NCBI RefSeq assembly: GCF_000247815.1
Contig: NC_021674.1
Location: 76,998,393-77,062,392, forward strand
Reading direction: 5' to 3'
DNA: 64,000 bases
Source: Ficedula albicollis
Taxonomy: Eukaryota > Chordata > Aves > Passeriformes > Muscicapidae
Part shown: positions 25,177 through 38,608 of the stretch, piece after piece
Layout: every line of letters starts with the position of its first letter
How positions within the stretch are numbered: position 1 is the first letter of the stretch
Made by a program: the position numbers and the translations under genes
The notes under the pieces: model-generated
The model's input: the letters and a program-made list of their open reading frames with translations, nothing else
What the model was told of the DNA's origin: nothing
Database searches by the model: none

Positions 25177-26600
25177 AGGACACAGAAATATCACAGGCAT
25201 TCTACAGAAGCAGTAAATTGGACAGCAGTAGTTCTGAAAACAACTGTATGTGTAAGAGAGTGGTTTACATGTTTTCTATACAGTGTGGTATGAAAAAAAT
25301 CAACTCATTTTTAAGGCATGCTTGCAAAATCCTTTAAGTCTTGCAGCAGAAAATAAAAGCTCTGTGGTGAATGATTGAAGTGTGACAGCCTTTAGAAATT
25401 TACATACAATTCTAAGAAAGACATTAAAAAGAAGATTTTAAGATACAGACAGAAGAGTGCTCAAAGAAAAGATACAATCATTTCAAAGTGATTGGAAGTC
25501 TAATTATGCCTCTATGGTATTTTTTCTTGAATTAAAGAATTTATTAATTTTGTTTTTATGCATTTGTATAGTTACTTTGCATTAAAGCATAGTATAAATA
25601 TATGAAAACATACATATATGAAATTCTCAAATATTTAAGATAGAGTATAAGAAGGTACAATAAAAAGCACGGTTTAGATATCATTGTTTAGAATTTTTAT
25701 ATTCAGACAAGAATACCATAAAAATATGGTTATAAAAAGACTCCTTCTTTTCCTGCAATTTAATTTGAGTATGTTCAGAAAATATTAATTAAGGTGATTA
25801 ATTTGGTTTATATTATACACCCAGTTATTTTTTATGCAATTATTTTTCATGTTACATGTTGCCATGTTTTACTTCATGTCTTGTGATGTTTCAAAAATAG
25901 TTTATAGGTATTATGGCTCCTAAATGTTTAAAATATTTAGAAGAACTAATTTGGATTGCTTCATCATGTAGATTTATAGGGGTAGTACAAAAATTATAAA
26001 AGCCAAGTTAGGTTTAACAACTGAAGGAAAAAAACTCAGCTTTTCTAGGAAGAAATAGATTTCTATTGAAGGAGCTCAATAGATTTCTGTGTTAAATGGG
26101 ATTCAGATGAGCATTTCCATGTCTTGAACACTCGACCTAAAAATTAATAACCCACTACAAATATCTCAATATGGTAAGTCACAAATTTCCAGGGAGGTTT
26201 GCAGCTCAATAAAATAAAACTCAATAGTTTTATTCCATGTCTAATTTGTAAGACTGATGTTATTATCAATATACTGTGAGCAAGTGGGGTTAGGGGATGT
26301 TTGAACCATATGTGAGCTATCACCTCACTCCCCTACAGACTGGTGAAGTGCTTTGCTGAACCAGGACTAGATGCTCACAGCCTTGTTAACCTGCAGGGTA
26401 AGAACCCTGGGAGGATAAGGATCACTTCTGAACTCAGACAATTGCTGAATTTTTAATGAAGCAACTGCTAGACAGAGGGATTTGAAATCTGGATTTGTTT
26501 CATTAATATTGTAGCTGACAATAATTTTTCCTATGCTACCATTCTATACTCCAAAATTCTCTGAATGGACTGCTTTTAATAGTTTTGTCAGTTTGATACC
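25177..26600. other. Unique AT-rich DNA
   Basis: Very AT-rich sequence with no recognised gene, repeat or LINE fragment. Confidence 0.5.
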
Positions 26601-28096
26601 CTCTTTTTTTTTTTTTTTTTTTTTAATACAAGAAACATTAGAAAAACCAGAAGTTCAGCTCTTTCTGAGCACCTAAAAAAGCACATTTATTTTCATTAAA
26701 TGCTATAATTTAGGAGTTGCTATTATTATTAGATTTTTAAAAACTAATTACTTTCTTTTTATTTGAGTTTCATTTTATTACAATTATTTTAGTTTTCATT
26801 ATTTTTATCTTTGAATAAAAGTGTTAGGTTTGATAGATAGCTTAATCTTGCTATTTTAAATCTACAGCTAAGAAACAGGTCAAAATATAGGTACAATTAA
26901 ACTGGCAACCTGGCTTCATAAGAGACAGTACTGATGGCACCTTTCTGACTCATGTAACACCAATGATCATTGTTTATGGGAGATTAGCCACTTCTGGGAA
27001 ACACGATGACTGTACGTATATTTTGCAGTTTTATGGCTCACCATATCTTCAGAGCAGCATGACGATGTTAATAAAGATGCTGAACAATTCTCTTTGCAGT
27101 AGGTCTGTATGCTCCTGTATAGACACACAGATCAGCAAGCTGCTCATGACAGGAACAATAGTGGAGTCAGAAGCGGGTTTAGGAGACTGAAACCTAATAA
27201 GCATGGACTTACTTGGCCATGCAGAAGTCTCTCTCTTCATAATACTTGCTTACAAAACCTATACTGCAGCTCCTAAACCCAGATGAGGGTTTTAAACACA
27301 AAACCAAAGTCAAAACTATTTTTATGTCTTCTGCCTAAAATGGGGAGCTCTTTTTTTTTTTTTTTTTTTTTTTAATACAAGAAACATTAGAAAAACCAGA
27401 AGTTCAGCTCTTTCTGAGCACCTAAAAAAGCACATTTATTTTCATTAAATGCTATAATTTAGGAGTTGCTATTATTATTAGATTTTTAAAAACTAATTAC
27501 TTTCTTTTTATTTGAGTTTCATTTTATTACAATTATTTTAGTTTTCATTATTTTTATCTTTGAATAAAAGTGTTAGGTTTGATAGATAGCTTAATCTTGC
27601 TATTTTAAATCTACAGCTAAGAAACAGGTCAAAATATAGGTACAATTAAACTGGCAACCTGGCTTCATAAGAGACAGTACTGATGGCACCTTTCTGACTC
27701 ATGTAACACCAATGATCATTGTTTATGGGAGATTAGCCACTTCTGGGAAACACGATGACTGTACGTATATTTTGCAGTTTTATGGCTCACCATATCTTCA
27801 GAGCAGCATGACGATGTTAATAAAGATGCTGAACAATTCTCTTTGCAGTAGGTCTGTATGCTCCTGTATAGACACACAGATCAGCAAGCTGCTCATGACA
27901 GGAACAATAGTGGAGTCAGAAGCGGGTTTAGGAGACTGAAACCTAATAAGCATGGACTTACTTGGCCATGCAGAAGTCTCTCTCTTCATAATACTTGCTT
28001 ACAAAACCTATACTGCAGCTCCTAAACCCAGATGAGGGTTTTAAACACAAAACCAAAGTCAAAACTATTTTTATGTCTTCTGCCTAAAATGGGGAG
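26601..28096 (+). repeat. 749-bp tandem duplication, apparently perfect
   Basis: Copy 1 (26601-27347) and copy 2 (27348-28096) each begin CTC plus a T run (21 versus 23 T) and run to AAATGGGGAG. Outside the T run I found no difference by eye. The same 75-codon plus and 63-codon minus open frames appear in both at an offset of 749. They have no recognisable domain and are not called as genes. Each copy starts at a homopolymer, the kind of place where assemblies break. Confidence 0.96.
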
Positions 28097-30640
28097 AGAC
28101 TTCAAAGTCCCGTTCTACATCTAATTTCAATAGTGGGGTATAATTCCACAGAATCACTTTATGTGGTATTCAGAGTGTCCAACAGCTTCAGCTCTCTCAT
28201 AGAACATTTCCAATGAAATGCAGCAATATTATAGATAAAAATGTGCTTTAATTTATTTTATGTAAAACACAGAATCAGTTTGTCTTTACAGAAGTTTAAT
28301 TTATGATGTGAGTTACAAGCACAACCATAAACTTATTTCTATTCAATTAAATGTCTAAAAGATCTGGGTCACCAAAGGTGATAATTAATTCAAGTCACTA
28401 ATATGTCAGCAGTCATTAAGGCAGAAAGGAGGTTCACTGTGTTTTAAATTACCTCAAATTTTGAAGATATGCACTATTCAGACATTTTTTAAAAAAACTA
28501 TAGTTCTGGTCTTTTTAGCCACTGGTTAGACATTATAATTTCTGAGCTGATACCAAATAAGACATAGAAAGAGATGGCAAAACTCTTCACAGCTGGCAAT
28601 TGAATTACCTGGGCCTCATACAAGCTTTTCTTTAGCACTAAGGAAACATTTTAGGGAAAGCAGAACTGAGCTTCAAAGAGTCCTTAGAAACCCCAGTAAA
28701 ATTATTTTAATGGACTCTCCAAACACTGTGCTGTGCAAATTCTCATGTAGATGGTTGTCCTGCTTCCTCAACACTGATTCAGATCAAGCCTTTTCTTGTC
28801 TCTGCAAATTGTTTGTTTTTAGAAGTCTTTTTTCAATACCACTAAAATAAATTGCTGGCATGACATTTATATCTCTCCTACTGCTTTAATCTTCCTATTA
28901 CTCTCTTGAAATAGAACAAGGAAGGGGGAAGGTGCCCTCAAATTAATGTGTTTTCAATGCTCCTTTTGATAATGTTTATTTGGCCATAAACTTTGTATTA
29001 AGAATTTTTTTTTTTTCTACTTGATGGTAATTTCAGCATTTTCTTACCTTTTGGCCTAATTTTTGCAGTGAATTTAATGCTCATGAAAATTCCTGAGTTA
29101 ATCACTTAATGACTGAATTACACTAATTCACTTACAGACTCCAGCAAGCTGTAGTGTAAAACAAAATATTCAAGTCATTAGCAATCCCCTGTCCTCTTCT
29201 CCATCCTCTTTAATTAAGTGATTCCTCTCAAAAGATAATACAGATTGAGGTTATCCAGTGTTTTTGCAGCAGTTGTGATTGTGGAAACCATTCACAGTGG
29301 GAGCTCTCTGAAAAGGAAAACTCCAGTGGGAAATGGCTGTGAGGGAACCAGTGAAGTGGGGGGCACATGGTACAGTCCTGCCACCAAAAATTATTTACAC
29401 ATATCCCTGGACTGTTCTGTACCTCCTACTGTCTAGCAATTTCCTCCATAGAGATGAAGGGATGAGAGAGAGAGAAGAAAGGGCAAAAGAAAGGTAAATT
29501 AATTGATTGAGCAGTAGGTTTCTAGGAAGCTTAGGAAGGGCTCACACTGAAAGGTGACATGACATCAAGATCTATTGTGATGTATTAAATGTCTCTCCCA
29601 CAGGCTTTCCTCTCAGCAGTGTTGTAACTGTGAAAGGTGGCCAATAATTTAAAGTAAACAGTCCCCTCTACCCTGGGAGATTGTGTTTGTCTGGCACTGT
29701 ACCAGATCTTGAAAATGCAGTGAGACTTTCAGGAGGGAATGGGACCAGGTTGGCACACAGGTGGGTACGAGTCTTGCCCTGCTACACCCCAGCCACTTTT
29801 TACCTCTATGGTCTAGATCAAAGCCAAATCCTTTGAGATGATTTTTTGCAGCTATAAAATTATGTTATCCTTTACTTTGCAGGAGGGAAAATGGAGGACA
29901 AAATACTTCTTCAAGTGCTATTTTGTGTCAGTGTTTCCATGTACTTTAGCTGGTAGAAGAAGCAAAAGATCTTCCAAAATTAAATAGACTACCTGATAAT
30001 TGAACATGTATTGTGGTAATCTAACCCTTTATTCGAAGTTATATATTAAGATTACAGGATGAATCCTCTCTGTCAGATGTAGAAAAACACTGAGGAGTTT
30101 CCTCTTTTCACTGCAAAAGTTGTTCAATTGTTAACAAACAACTGTTAATGAATAATAAATCAAGGCCCATGGTCGCTCAGATAGCCAAAGTATGGTTTTG
30201 TGTATGAAAATACCTTTCATTGAAACTGTTTTTTAATGAGAAAAGACCCTCAAAGATTCAATGTAGAATACTACATTAAAATGTATTTCCACACAGCAAA
30301 ATATTAATAAGTTATACATTGTATTTTAAGTTTCATGATCGTTGTTATAGGTACACATTTTTAACTTATATTTTAGTTTTTCATATACTTAGCCCCATTA
30401 AAATTATAGATGTCAAAATATGATTAAGAGAGGCATTTTTTCCCCAAACATTTTCATGCTGAGCACAGCAGTTAAAGTAATTGCTTCTCTCTCTGAGAAG
30501 AAACATGTGGGTTCTTAAATTCTAAAGTAATAGACACCTTCTTCAGACTGAAATAATATGGCTTTCCTCAGGAGGGAAAATTGCTGTGCCATGGAGAAGG
30601 TTAATCTCCTCTGAAAGCTGTTCCAGTTTGGAATTCTGAC
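28097..30640. other. Unique non-coding DNA
   Basis: No gene or repeat was recognised. A 63-codon open frame at 29245-29436 and a slightly GC-richer patch at about 29250-29850 show no recognisable protein. Confidence 0.5.
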
Positions 30641-30645
30641 AGTTT

Positions 30646-30858
30646 TCATGGATAAAATTCTCCTTGAAAATCAATATAGGACAGGGAGGAGATGACAGTG
30701 TGCAGAATGCCCTTCACCTTCCAGCAGTGGTCCTTGCAGAAAAATCTGCAGTGGTCTGCATCTTTCCCATGCAAGTATCTCTGAGTATGTGAGCATTCAA
30801 ACTCATTTATGCAGTTGTTGATGCAGAATGTTTGGGATGCATGTAAGGGTCTGAGCAC
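30646..30858 (-). CDS. Unrecognised cysteine-rich open frame (doubtful gene)
   Basis: This 70-codon minus-strand frame has six cysteines with spacing C-x3-C-x5-C-x14-C-x3-C-x3-C (residues 12, 16, 22, 37, 41, 45), several histidines, and a C-terminus with no membrane segment or signal peptide. It lies in a somewhat less AT-rich patch that also holds a second minus-strand frame at 30885-31067. The spacing does not match a beta-defensin, kringle or classical zinc finger known to me. No splice signals, promoter or polyadenylation site were tied to it. It could be an exon, a decayed mobile-element protein or chance, and chance is the most likely of the three. Confidence 0.12.
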   Translation of the reverse strand: MLRPLHASQTFCINNCINEFECSHTQRYLHGKDADHCRFFCKDHCWKVKGILHTVISSLSYIDFQGEFYP

Positions 30859-31080
30859 CCATCTCAGAAAACGTTTTTGTCTTGCTAAGCTGTCCTTATG
30901 ATGACATGATGTAGCTCATGAGCTGGGGTTCCAGTGCCATCTTTGAAATAACTGTATTGCATCCAACTCCGGAGGGATGGAGCTTGGCACGAGTTCTGAG
31001 GCAATTGCACAGCATAGTCAGGTGACTGAACAGGGGGCACAGTTTTCCAGAGCCAGGAGTAGAACATAGAGTTAACTCCA

Positions 31081-33454
31081 TTTAGACCATGTCCCAGGCA
31101 TCTTAAAAGATGCTATAGATAGAAATATGATCTTGCTTGGAACCTTCAGCACCAGCCCTTCCTCATGTATATATATATATATAGTTTTTAACCAGCAACC
31201 AAACAAGAAAATTGTTTTATCTGGAAATGTTACTGAAAGAAATAAGAAAGACTTACAACCCCATTCTGATTGGTGATTAGAGAATATGCAGATGTAATTT
31301 GGCCCCTTGCTTGAGACTGTGCTAAAACATATCTATTTTAAGAAGGAGCATTTTCATGAGGTTTTAATATATTTTGTATGTCTTAGACATATCTGGATAT
31401 ACCCTCAGACTCTTTTTCTTTTTTTTTTAAAGGGTCACTCTTTAAGAAGAAATTCTGTATCAGCTGGATCAAAATAGGAGTGGATAATAATAAGACAAAA
31501 TATAGACATCAGAACTAATGATCATAATACTTACTGTAAGGTCTTTCTTGCAGATCTTTTTTTTCCAGGCCTGCTTGAGTGTTTTATTTAAACCACAAGA
31601 GGAAGTGAATACAATTATCACTGGATAAAAGAGAAAATCTAGGCCATTTGGGAGATGGAAAGCAACCTGTTTGCTTCTGCTGAGTGGCCAATTCAGTGTT
31701 TGATAGTCCTCCTTTGAGTGGATCATTGCTTTTCTCCACAACATCTGTGATTTCCTGGGCTAATACATACAAGTCAAGCGACATCATCAACTTAAATACA
31801 TTGGAGGAGTGCAGACTGCTCTGAAAAAAAAACCAACCAAAACAAACCAAACCAAGGAAAAAAACCCACAAGAGAACTTCTAGTACAACTTTAACAATTG
31901 TAATGAATGACAATGAGGTAGTATATATTGGAGAAGCTAAGTGGAAAACAGAATTAATCATAATCTCAGTGGTAGCTATATGAAAGCTATATCTGCCTAC
32001 AAGCCTTTTTCTAGACACCCTGACAAAGTAAATTATACTGGCTGTCCTGTACCTGCAGGAAAGTAGAGAACAGGGAAAAGGAAGAAATTTTTAAAAGCCC
32101 CCAGGATTTAAGTATAATTATTTATTTATTTGTGATTTGTCAAAACTTGTTTATAATTGATTACCTGTTTGCATCATTATGCAGACGTTGTTTTGTTGCC
32201 TGTTTTGAGACATTTTTTTTTCTTTCTTGCAGAACTGAGAACATTGTAAAATTTGTAGTCACTTTAGAGGAGTTCAGTAAATTAATTGCTACTTAATATG
32301 GGAGTGTAGCTTATGCATTTCTTGTGGTTTAAAAAGTGGAGAGCAATTTTTGGCACATGTTTGCATCAGTATGAAAGAATTGAGCAAAGCAAGATTAATG
32401 CAAATTAGGCATTATTGTGCTCAGAGGCATCTACTTCTAACAATGTTCAGTGTAATGAAGGGTGAATGTTGTGCATGATTAAACTAGTCATATACAAACA
32501 ATAGCTCAAATAAACAGACCATAAATTTAGAATGTGATTTTCCTCTCCCACACCCTCCAAATCCCCCCAGCAAAAAGAACATGAGGAAATGAAGAGAACA
32601 GCAGGTAGGGACAGAGCTAAGAATATGTACTTCACTACTAAAAGCAGAGCTATTTGAGAGGAAAATGAACCCAAAATGTTATTTATGGTCCAGTGATAGA
32701 CCCAGTAATCAAAATGGGCTTCTATGAAGTTTAGGTACAACTTGGAGCTGGTGTACCAATTGAGCTTAACAACCATTAAGCACAGAGCTGCACACAGGTC
32801 TGAGGTATCCTTCTCAGAATTTCTTATTGCTGTTTTTATTTGCATGTGTAAGCCAAAGCTGGTTTCTTTTTTTTATTATTATTCCTTTACAGTAAACAGA
32901 GAAAAATATCAATTCCAGAAGTAAGTTCACATTAATGACCTTAGACTCTCTGCAGAAGTGGCTCTTTATTTCTACTGACTACAGAAGGAACTTTTGAGGA
33001 CTATGTCAGACTGCAACAAGTAATATCTTCCAGTTTGAAATAGGTGAGATTAATCCCTTGGCCTCTGATATCAAGTGGAATCTGCCACGTAAATGACTAA
33101 AGAGGTATTGTCTGGTCTTGTAAGGACCTCAATACATGCTGATTCTTCTGGCAACAAGGATTGGTTCAGACTGGACACATAAAGAGCAGGGCCAAGGAAG
33201 AATCAGTATCAGTCTCAAATTTCTGAATTATTCAGTCACAGGTATTCAAAACCCAGAGCTTCCAACCTTTGGTTTATATACAAACTAGTGAGTATTAAAG
33301 CAATTTTCTCTGGTTAGAGAACCTTGTGAGGTTATATCTAAAAGCTAAAACTTTATATGAATTCCAGAGGTATCAGTACTGTTCAAACATGGCACTCCAG
33401 TGATCTTGTCAACAAAGTTTACAAAGTTACTAAATTAGGATTTATTTGGATTAG
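31081..33454. other. Unique non-coding DNA with small simple repeats
   Basis: Contains a short (TA)8 run at 31168-31183 and an A/C-rich patch at about 31824-31868. Minus-strand open frames of 132 and 144 codons (32447-32845 and 31584-32018) have no recognisable domain, and the second runs through the A/C-rich patch. Confidence 0.5.
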
Positions 33455-33730
33455 GTTCTAAAAATTATATTTTAATTTTGTGAATAGGAAGATTAAGGAT
33501 TTCTTTTATAATTTAAGTAATAGTTTAAGTAATGCTCATTTTAATTTCATTTGTTTCCAGAAATAGAATCTGCTGTTTAATTATGACTAAGAGTTCTAAA
33601 AATTATATTTTAATTTTGTGAATAGGAAGATTAAGGATTTCTTTTATAATTTAAGTAATAGTTTAAGTAATGCTCATTTTAATTTCATTTGTTTCCAGAA
33701 ATAGAATCTGCTGTTTAATTATGCCTAAGA
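33455..33730 (+). repeat. 138-bp tandem duplication
   Basis: GTTCTAAAAATTATATTTTA begins both copies, 33455-33592 and 33593-33730. They agree throughout by eye apart from ATGACTAAGA versus ATGCCTAAGA at the right end. The near-identity implies a recent event or an assembly duplicate. Confidence 0.95.
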
Positions 33731-34023
33731 AATTGCATGTTGAGCAACACCAATGTTAAAGATTTGTTTCTTCTGCAATTGCGGAAAAAAATATTCATCT
33801 TATTTCCTGCAGAAGCACAGACGCTTGTTATTTTAATAAGCCTTTCCCTCATTCACTGAATATAAAAAGCTCTGACAAATTGCATGTTGAGCAACACCAA
33901 TGTTAAAGGTTTGTTTCTTCTGCAATTGCAGAAAAAAATATTCTTCTTATTTCCTGCAGAAACACAGACGCTTGTTATTTTAACAAGCCTTTCCCTCATT
34001 CACTGAGTATAAAAAGCTCTGAT
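33730..34023 (+). repeat. 147-bp tandem duplication, diverged
   Basis: AAATTGCATGTTGAGCAACA begins both copies, at 33730 and 33877. The copies differ at several scattered sites, for example AAAGATTTG/AAAGGTTTG, TTGCGGAA/TTGCAGAA, ATTCATC/ATTCTTC and TAATAAGC/TAACAAGC, so it is older than the 138-bp duplication that it abuts. Each copy ends with a TATAAAAAGCTCTGA segment that looks like a TATA box, but no transcript start is supported. Confidence 0.95.
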
Positions 34024-37000
34024 GCTTTCTTTTGCTCCAAGTGAGGGAGTGGGAGCCCTGCCCTGAAGTCCTTGTCTGATTTCACTAGATTTAAGCAGTC
34101 AGATAATTTTGGACATCTTAAAGATAAAATGAGCCGAATCTGAGCTCCAACAGTATCCTCTCTATGGAGGAATTGCCCTCTATTTATTGCATGGGTTGTT
34201 TGTATTAATGCCTTAGTTGGGTTTAGGAGTTAATCTCAGAAACAAATCTTGCAGTTGTTCTAATTTTTTCTGTACTTGTGCTGTCATTGTAGAGAGGTAC
34301 TGGAGTGCATGAGCTGGATGCCTTTCTGATGAAACTAAATGAAAAGACACACGCCAGGAGCACATGCAGATTCCTACAGCCATTAATGGGCATTCAGACC
34401 AGAGCTAATCCTAAATACTCCCTTCTCCCCCCTTCTCCCAGCCCTGAAACAAGTACAGAATGCACATTGGGTCCTCAGTGCTGTTTCTCTATGGGGTTTC
34501 ACTGCAGGTTTTCTCTATGTGCTGCATAGCCTGCTCTGGCAGACATAACTTCAATCACTTGATGTTTTGTCCCTTGCTTGTCTTTCAATGTTACTAATGA
34601 ATTTTGAAAGAGATGTTTTTCTTAGACAAAATTTTTTAGCTCCATTTTTCTCATACTGCACACTGGATTTTATGTTTCTTCATCTTCACACTCTATTTTT
34701 TAATTATCTTTTTTATTTACTATATTTGAATTCACTATAATTGAACTCAAAGAAAATAACATGATTCTTTGTAAATATAATACAAATACAAATTGGAAAT
34801 TCTTCCAATAAAAATTATTCTGCATCTTCTTTTCCATTTAATATGTGGCTAGTTTTGAATGATATCCCACTTTGAACTACCTTTAGATAGCTACACATGA
34901 AAAAATTATCTCCAAAAAGCACTCATACCACAACTTGAGCTCCTCAAAGCCCAAACCAGTTCAAGACTTTGAATCTGTATTCCACTGTACTTTTCCATAT
35001 AAATTCCAGCAAATAATCTACCTTGACCTATTTTATCATTATTGTTCTAATACTCAGGGATAGATAAAATCCTATGAAAAACACCACTTTTTTAGACTTG
35101 ACAGAAGTAAAATTCTTCTTTTGCTTCGTACTAAGAATTATTTACTTTATCATGACAGAACAAAATTTTATAAAATTGGAGTTGGTTTTCTTTATCCATA
35201 TACCAATCAATTATTTGCTATCAACATTCAAGGAATAGAATGTATTTTCACTTACAGAAAAGGTTATTTTCTATTCATAGGCAACATGTCCTGCTCTAAA
35301 AAGCCAGCAGAGAAGTTTTTTAAGCCCTTAACTAACTTTCACGTCATATTTTTACAGACCGAGCTCTTAATTTTCAGTCAATCAGGTATATAATAATCTG
35401 ATGTGTATCCCAGTTCTAAAGGAGATTTTTTAACTGACCTGCTGCTTTTCCCCAATAAACATGGAGCTTTAGTTATATATACTATTTTTCATTCAGATTA
35501 AGATCAAGGAGAAAAATCTGGAAATCATTAGAAGGTTGGCTGTTAGGGGTAATTAAGAAAATTGTGTGGAAAGACCTGTAGTATAAGGAAGAGAAGAGAG
35601 AAATTAAGAAGGACATATTCCCTCAATTTCAAACTTTGAGTGATAAACTGGATAGCAAGGCTATATTCTAGCACGTCTATGATGGATAGGTGGAGTGATA
35701 ACTTTTGTTTCATTTTGGAAACTGGGTTGTGTTACCTAAATATTAACAATCTGTGCATTCTGGGACCGGCAGATCCAGCCAGGCTCTGTGCTTTTATGAG
35801 GACAGTGCTCTAGTTTAGCTAATATCCATATTTGTATTAATTAACTCTACAGGGGATTAAGGATTAACCATATCGTGTTAGAAACTGTGGAGATCCTTGA
35901 TAATAGTATTTTAGTTGCTTCTTTTGAAAACAAAAAATATTTTGTTTACAGATGACACATAAGAACTATAAGAATATATTAATAACTGAGTGACCTCCAT
36001 AATTGAAATATTCCTATAACTAATATGGAATTATAATGATCTTAACAATACCAGCAGGAAAGAGAGCTGTAATTATTTGGATTGATGTAGAAAATCTAAA
36101 TAGATTTTTTTATTAAGTAAGTCTGATGATTTCTCCTCAGAATATGGCATTCTGAAGACAAAGAAAGAAACTATTAGACCTCTTAGTTTTATCAAGACAA
36201 TGCAATGAAAATTTTCAGCGTCAGAATCATCATAGAAGTCTCAAGGACAGAAAACACTGGGTGTTATTGATCTTTAAAAAATCTGATACAGCAAATGTTT
36301 TCCATGCAATAGTGTACCAAGGAGACACAGTGTAAGCATGTTGAAATAAAAACAATAATTTAAAATTTAATACTACAAAATAAAGGAAAAACTTTAGGCC
36401 AAATGCTCCCTTGACAGAAATTTGAGTTCTATTCATTCAGTATAATTGAGTTCAGTTCCTCCAGTTTCCAATAGTTTTTGTCCATATACATGGAATTCTA
36501 ACTATATGACTGTTTTCACTAAATGTGATTGTGACCTGTTCTGTGTCCAGACATTATTTTAAGATAAGCAGAAGACAACTGTGCCTATGCCCTCCTTTCA
36601 GATAAAGCCAGAGGATTTCCCTATATCATTATCTCTCTGCACTTAACCCTGTTGTTTGCAGCTAGATGTCTTGCAATTATTATTACAATTTATTAGTTTT
36701 CTTTCCTAATGTCTAGTCAATATTAGCTCAGAATGCTGATTTTGGAAGACTTAAAAACATGTTTTGGAGAATTTTCTTCCTTTGCTTTCTATTTATGATT
36801 CATATTTTCAAGGTTTTTAAGGCTAAGAATGTTATATGAAGATCCCAGGCTTGTTTCCCTGCTTAGTTTGCCATATCAGACAGAAAAAAAAATCATTTTT
36901 GTCACTAGTAAGAAGTAGTGTTAGAGATTCATGTATTTGCCACTCCCCACTCAGTTGCTTATTCTTTCTCCTGGACCCATCAGTCCACTGTCTCCTATGC

Positions 37001-38608
37001 TGCCAGAATTGCAAAGAGCAGTCAGCTTCACCCATTTACTGCAGCAATGTCCTACTAAAGCCCTATCATCAATTTGATGCAGCAGATTATTGACTGTAAG
37101 ATAAAGAGATAGTAATGGGGTTGATGCATATGCTAAATTCTTCAGAGTGAAGGAAAGCCCCAATTACAGGGAAAACAAAAAAACCTCCCAACTTCTCAGT
37201 TTTTCTGAAGGGCAAAGGAATCTTAATTTTAGTGGAAGTACTGGGCATTGAATAAATATTCCATGCTTCCCCCCTATATTTCATGCTTTATATTGTCTTT
37301 ATTTTCTAAAAGACAAAGAGCGAAAGAGTCTGAAAAAAAGGTGGCCTTGTTTCAGTCTGTATGATACATGATTTTTTAAAATATTTTTGTTTAGAGTGTT
37401 TTTCTGTGATTTACACTTTTGAATTCTAACATTTACTAAATTCCCAGGTTTTTCAAGAAGCTGTGGTGGAATCACAGACTTTGATCCTAGCTGAAGCACT
37501 GGCTTCATCTTTATAAGTTGTAATGCCTTAAAAATCATTAGTGTGAGGGAATTGTATGAACATATGTTCTCTTAATAGTAACAAAATAACTTCTACACTA
37601 GAACCTTTATTGTCATTAAGTCCTAGGCTAAACAAATTAATTGCTCAATTTCTGTACTTACCTACAAACTGGACACTCTGCAAAACCTCCTTCTACAAAA
37701 ACAATTCTCTTTAATGAAGAATTTAAATACTTGATATGCTTGAAGCCTAATTAACATTCCTGAGATTATTAAACCTGATAATTACATTAAATCACTTTAT
37801 CAAATCAGGAAGCAGATTATTTCTACACTAAGGGTGCTTTCTGGGCTTTTGTACAAGCAGTAAAGTGGCACAGCATCCCGTATGTACCTGAAGGTGAGCA
37901 GCAAGTGTCCAAAGTAAAAGCATAACAAGCCTATACAGAGAAGAAAGAGACAAAATTTTGCTTGTGGAACTGAATCCGTGCTTAAAGGGAAGAGAGAGAA
38001 TGAGATTAGAAACATCTCAAGTTAGGCTCACTGTTTTTTTGGACTTCTGGTTGGTAGAAATCACTCAACATGTATAATTGAAATTTGGCATAAACCCCTT
38101 CTAATAACCAGATATAAAGTAGCGTAAAGACAGATACTGATGGTTTTTTTGCATGTTTTAAACTTGACTAGACTCACTTTCATCCATGCTGTGCAGCACT
38201 TTTCAAAATCTAATGCTAGAATTAGCATTATCAAATAAAATCAAAGTACTGGATTTCTTATGCTAAAAACACTGTCCATTAAATTAGCCAGTGTCCTTTA
38301 ATCCTTCTCTGGTCACCTAAAGACATGAACCTATTTTCTCACATTGTTTTCTCTTCTAACGAGATATAAATTAAAATTTGGGATATAAATTAAAACATTC
38401 CTTACTGCTGCAGCTGTTGCTCTGTTTCTCTACTATGGAAGGAAACATTTCTGCTTATGTAGTTCAAGGCTTGTTGAGCTGTGATTAGTTTGTGAGTATG
38501 TGTCTGAAAGCATATCCACAGGTACAGAACTGAAAAAAAAAATAGAATAAACAGTTTTATGGGTACTCTTTCATGTGAGAAAGTAGTGAACAGTCTGGGA
38601 CTGTGCTT
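34024..38608. other. Unique non-coding DNA
   Basis: About 4.6 kb holds no recognised gene or interspersed repeat. Open frames of 60-90 codons (for example 35121-35393) have no recognisable domain. Confidence 0.5.

Noticed and set aside
26963..27939. A duplicated pair of 75-codon frames as a two-gene tandem family
   Set aside because: The frames are identical because the DNA was duplicated. There is no domain, no codon-level constraint to assess and no gene context.
33862..34012. TATA-box promoters (TATAAAAAGC twice)
   Set aside because: They are copies within a tandem duplication in AT-rich DNA, with no start site, downstream gene or CpG-rich context.
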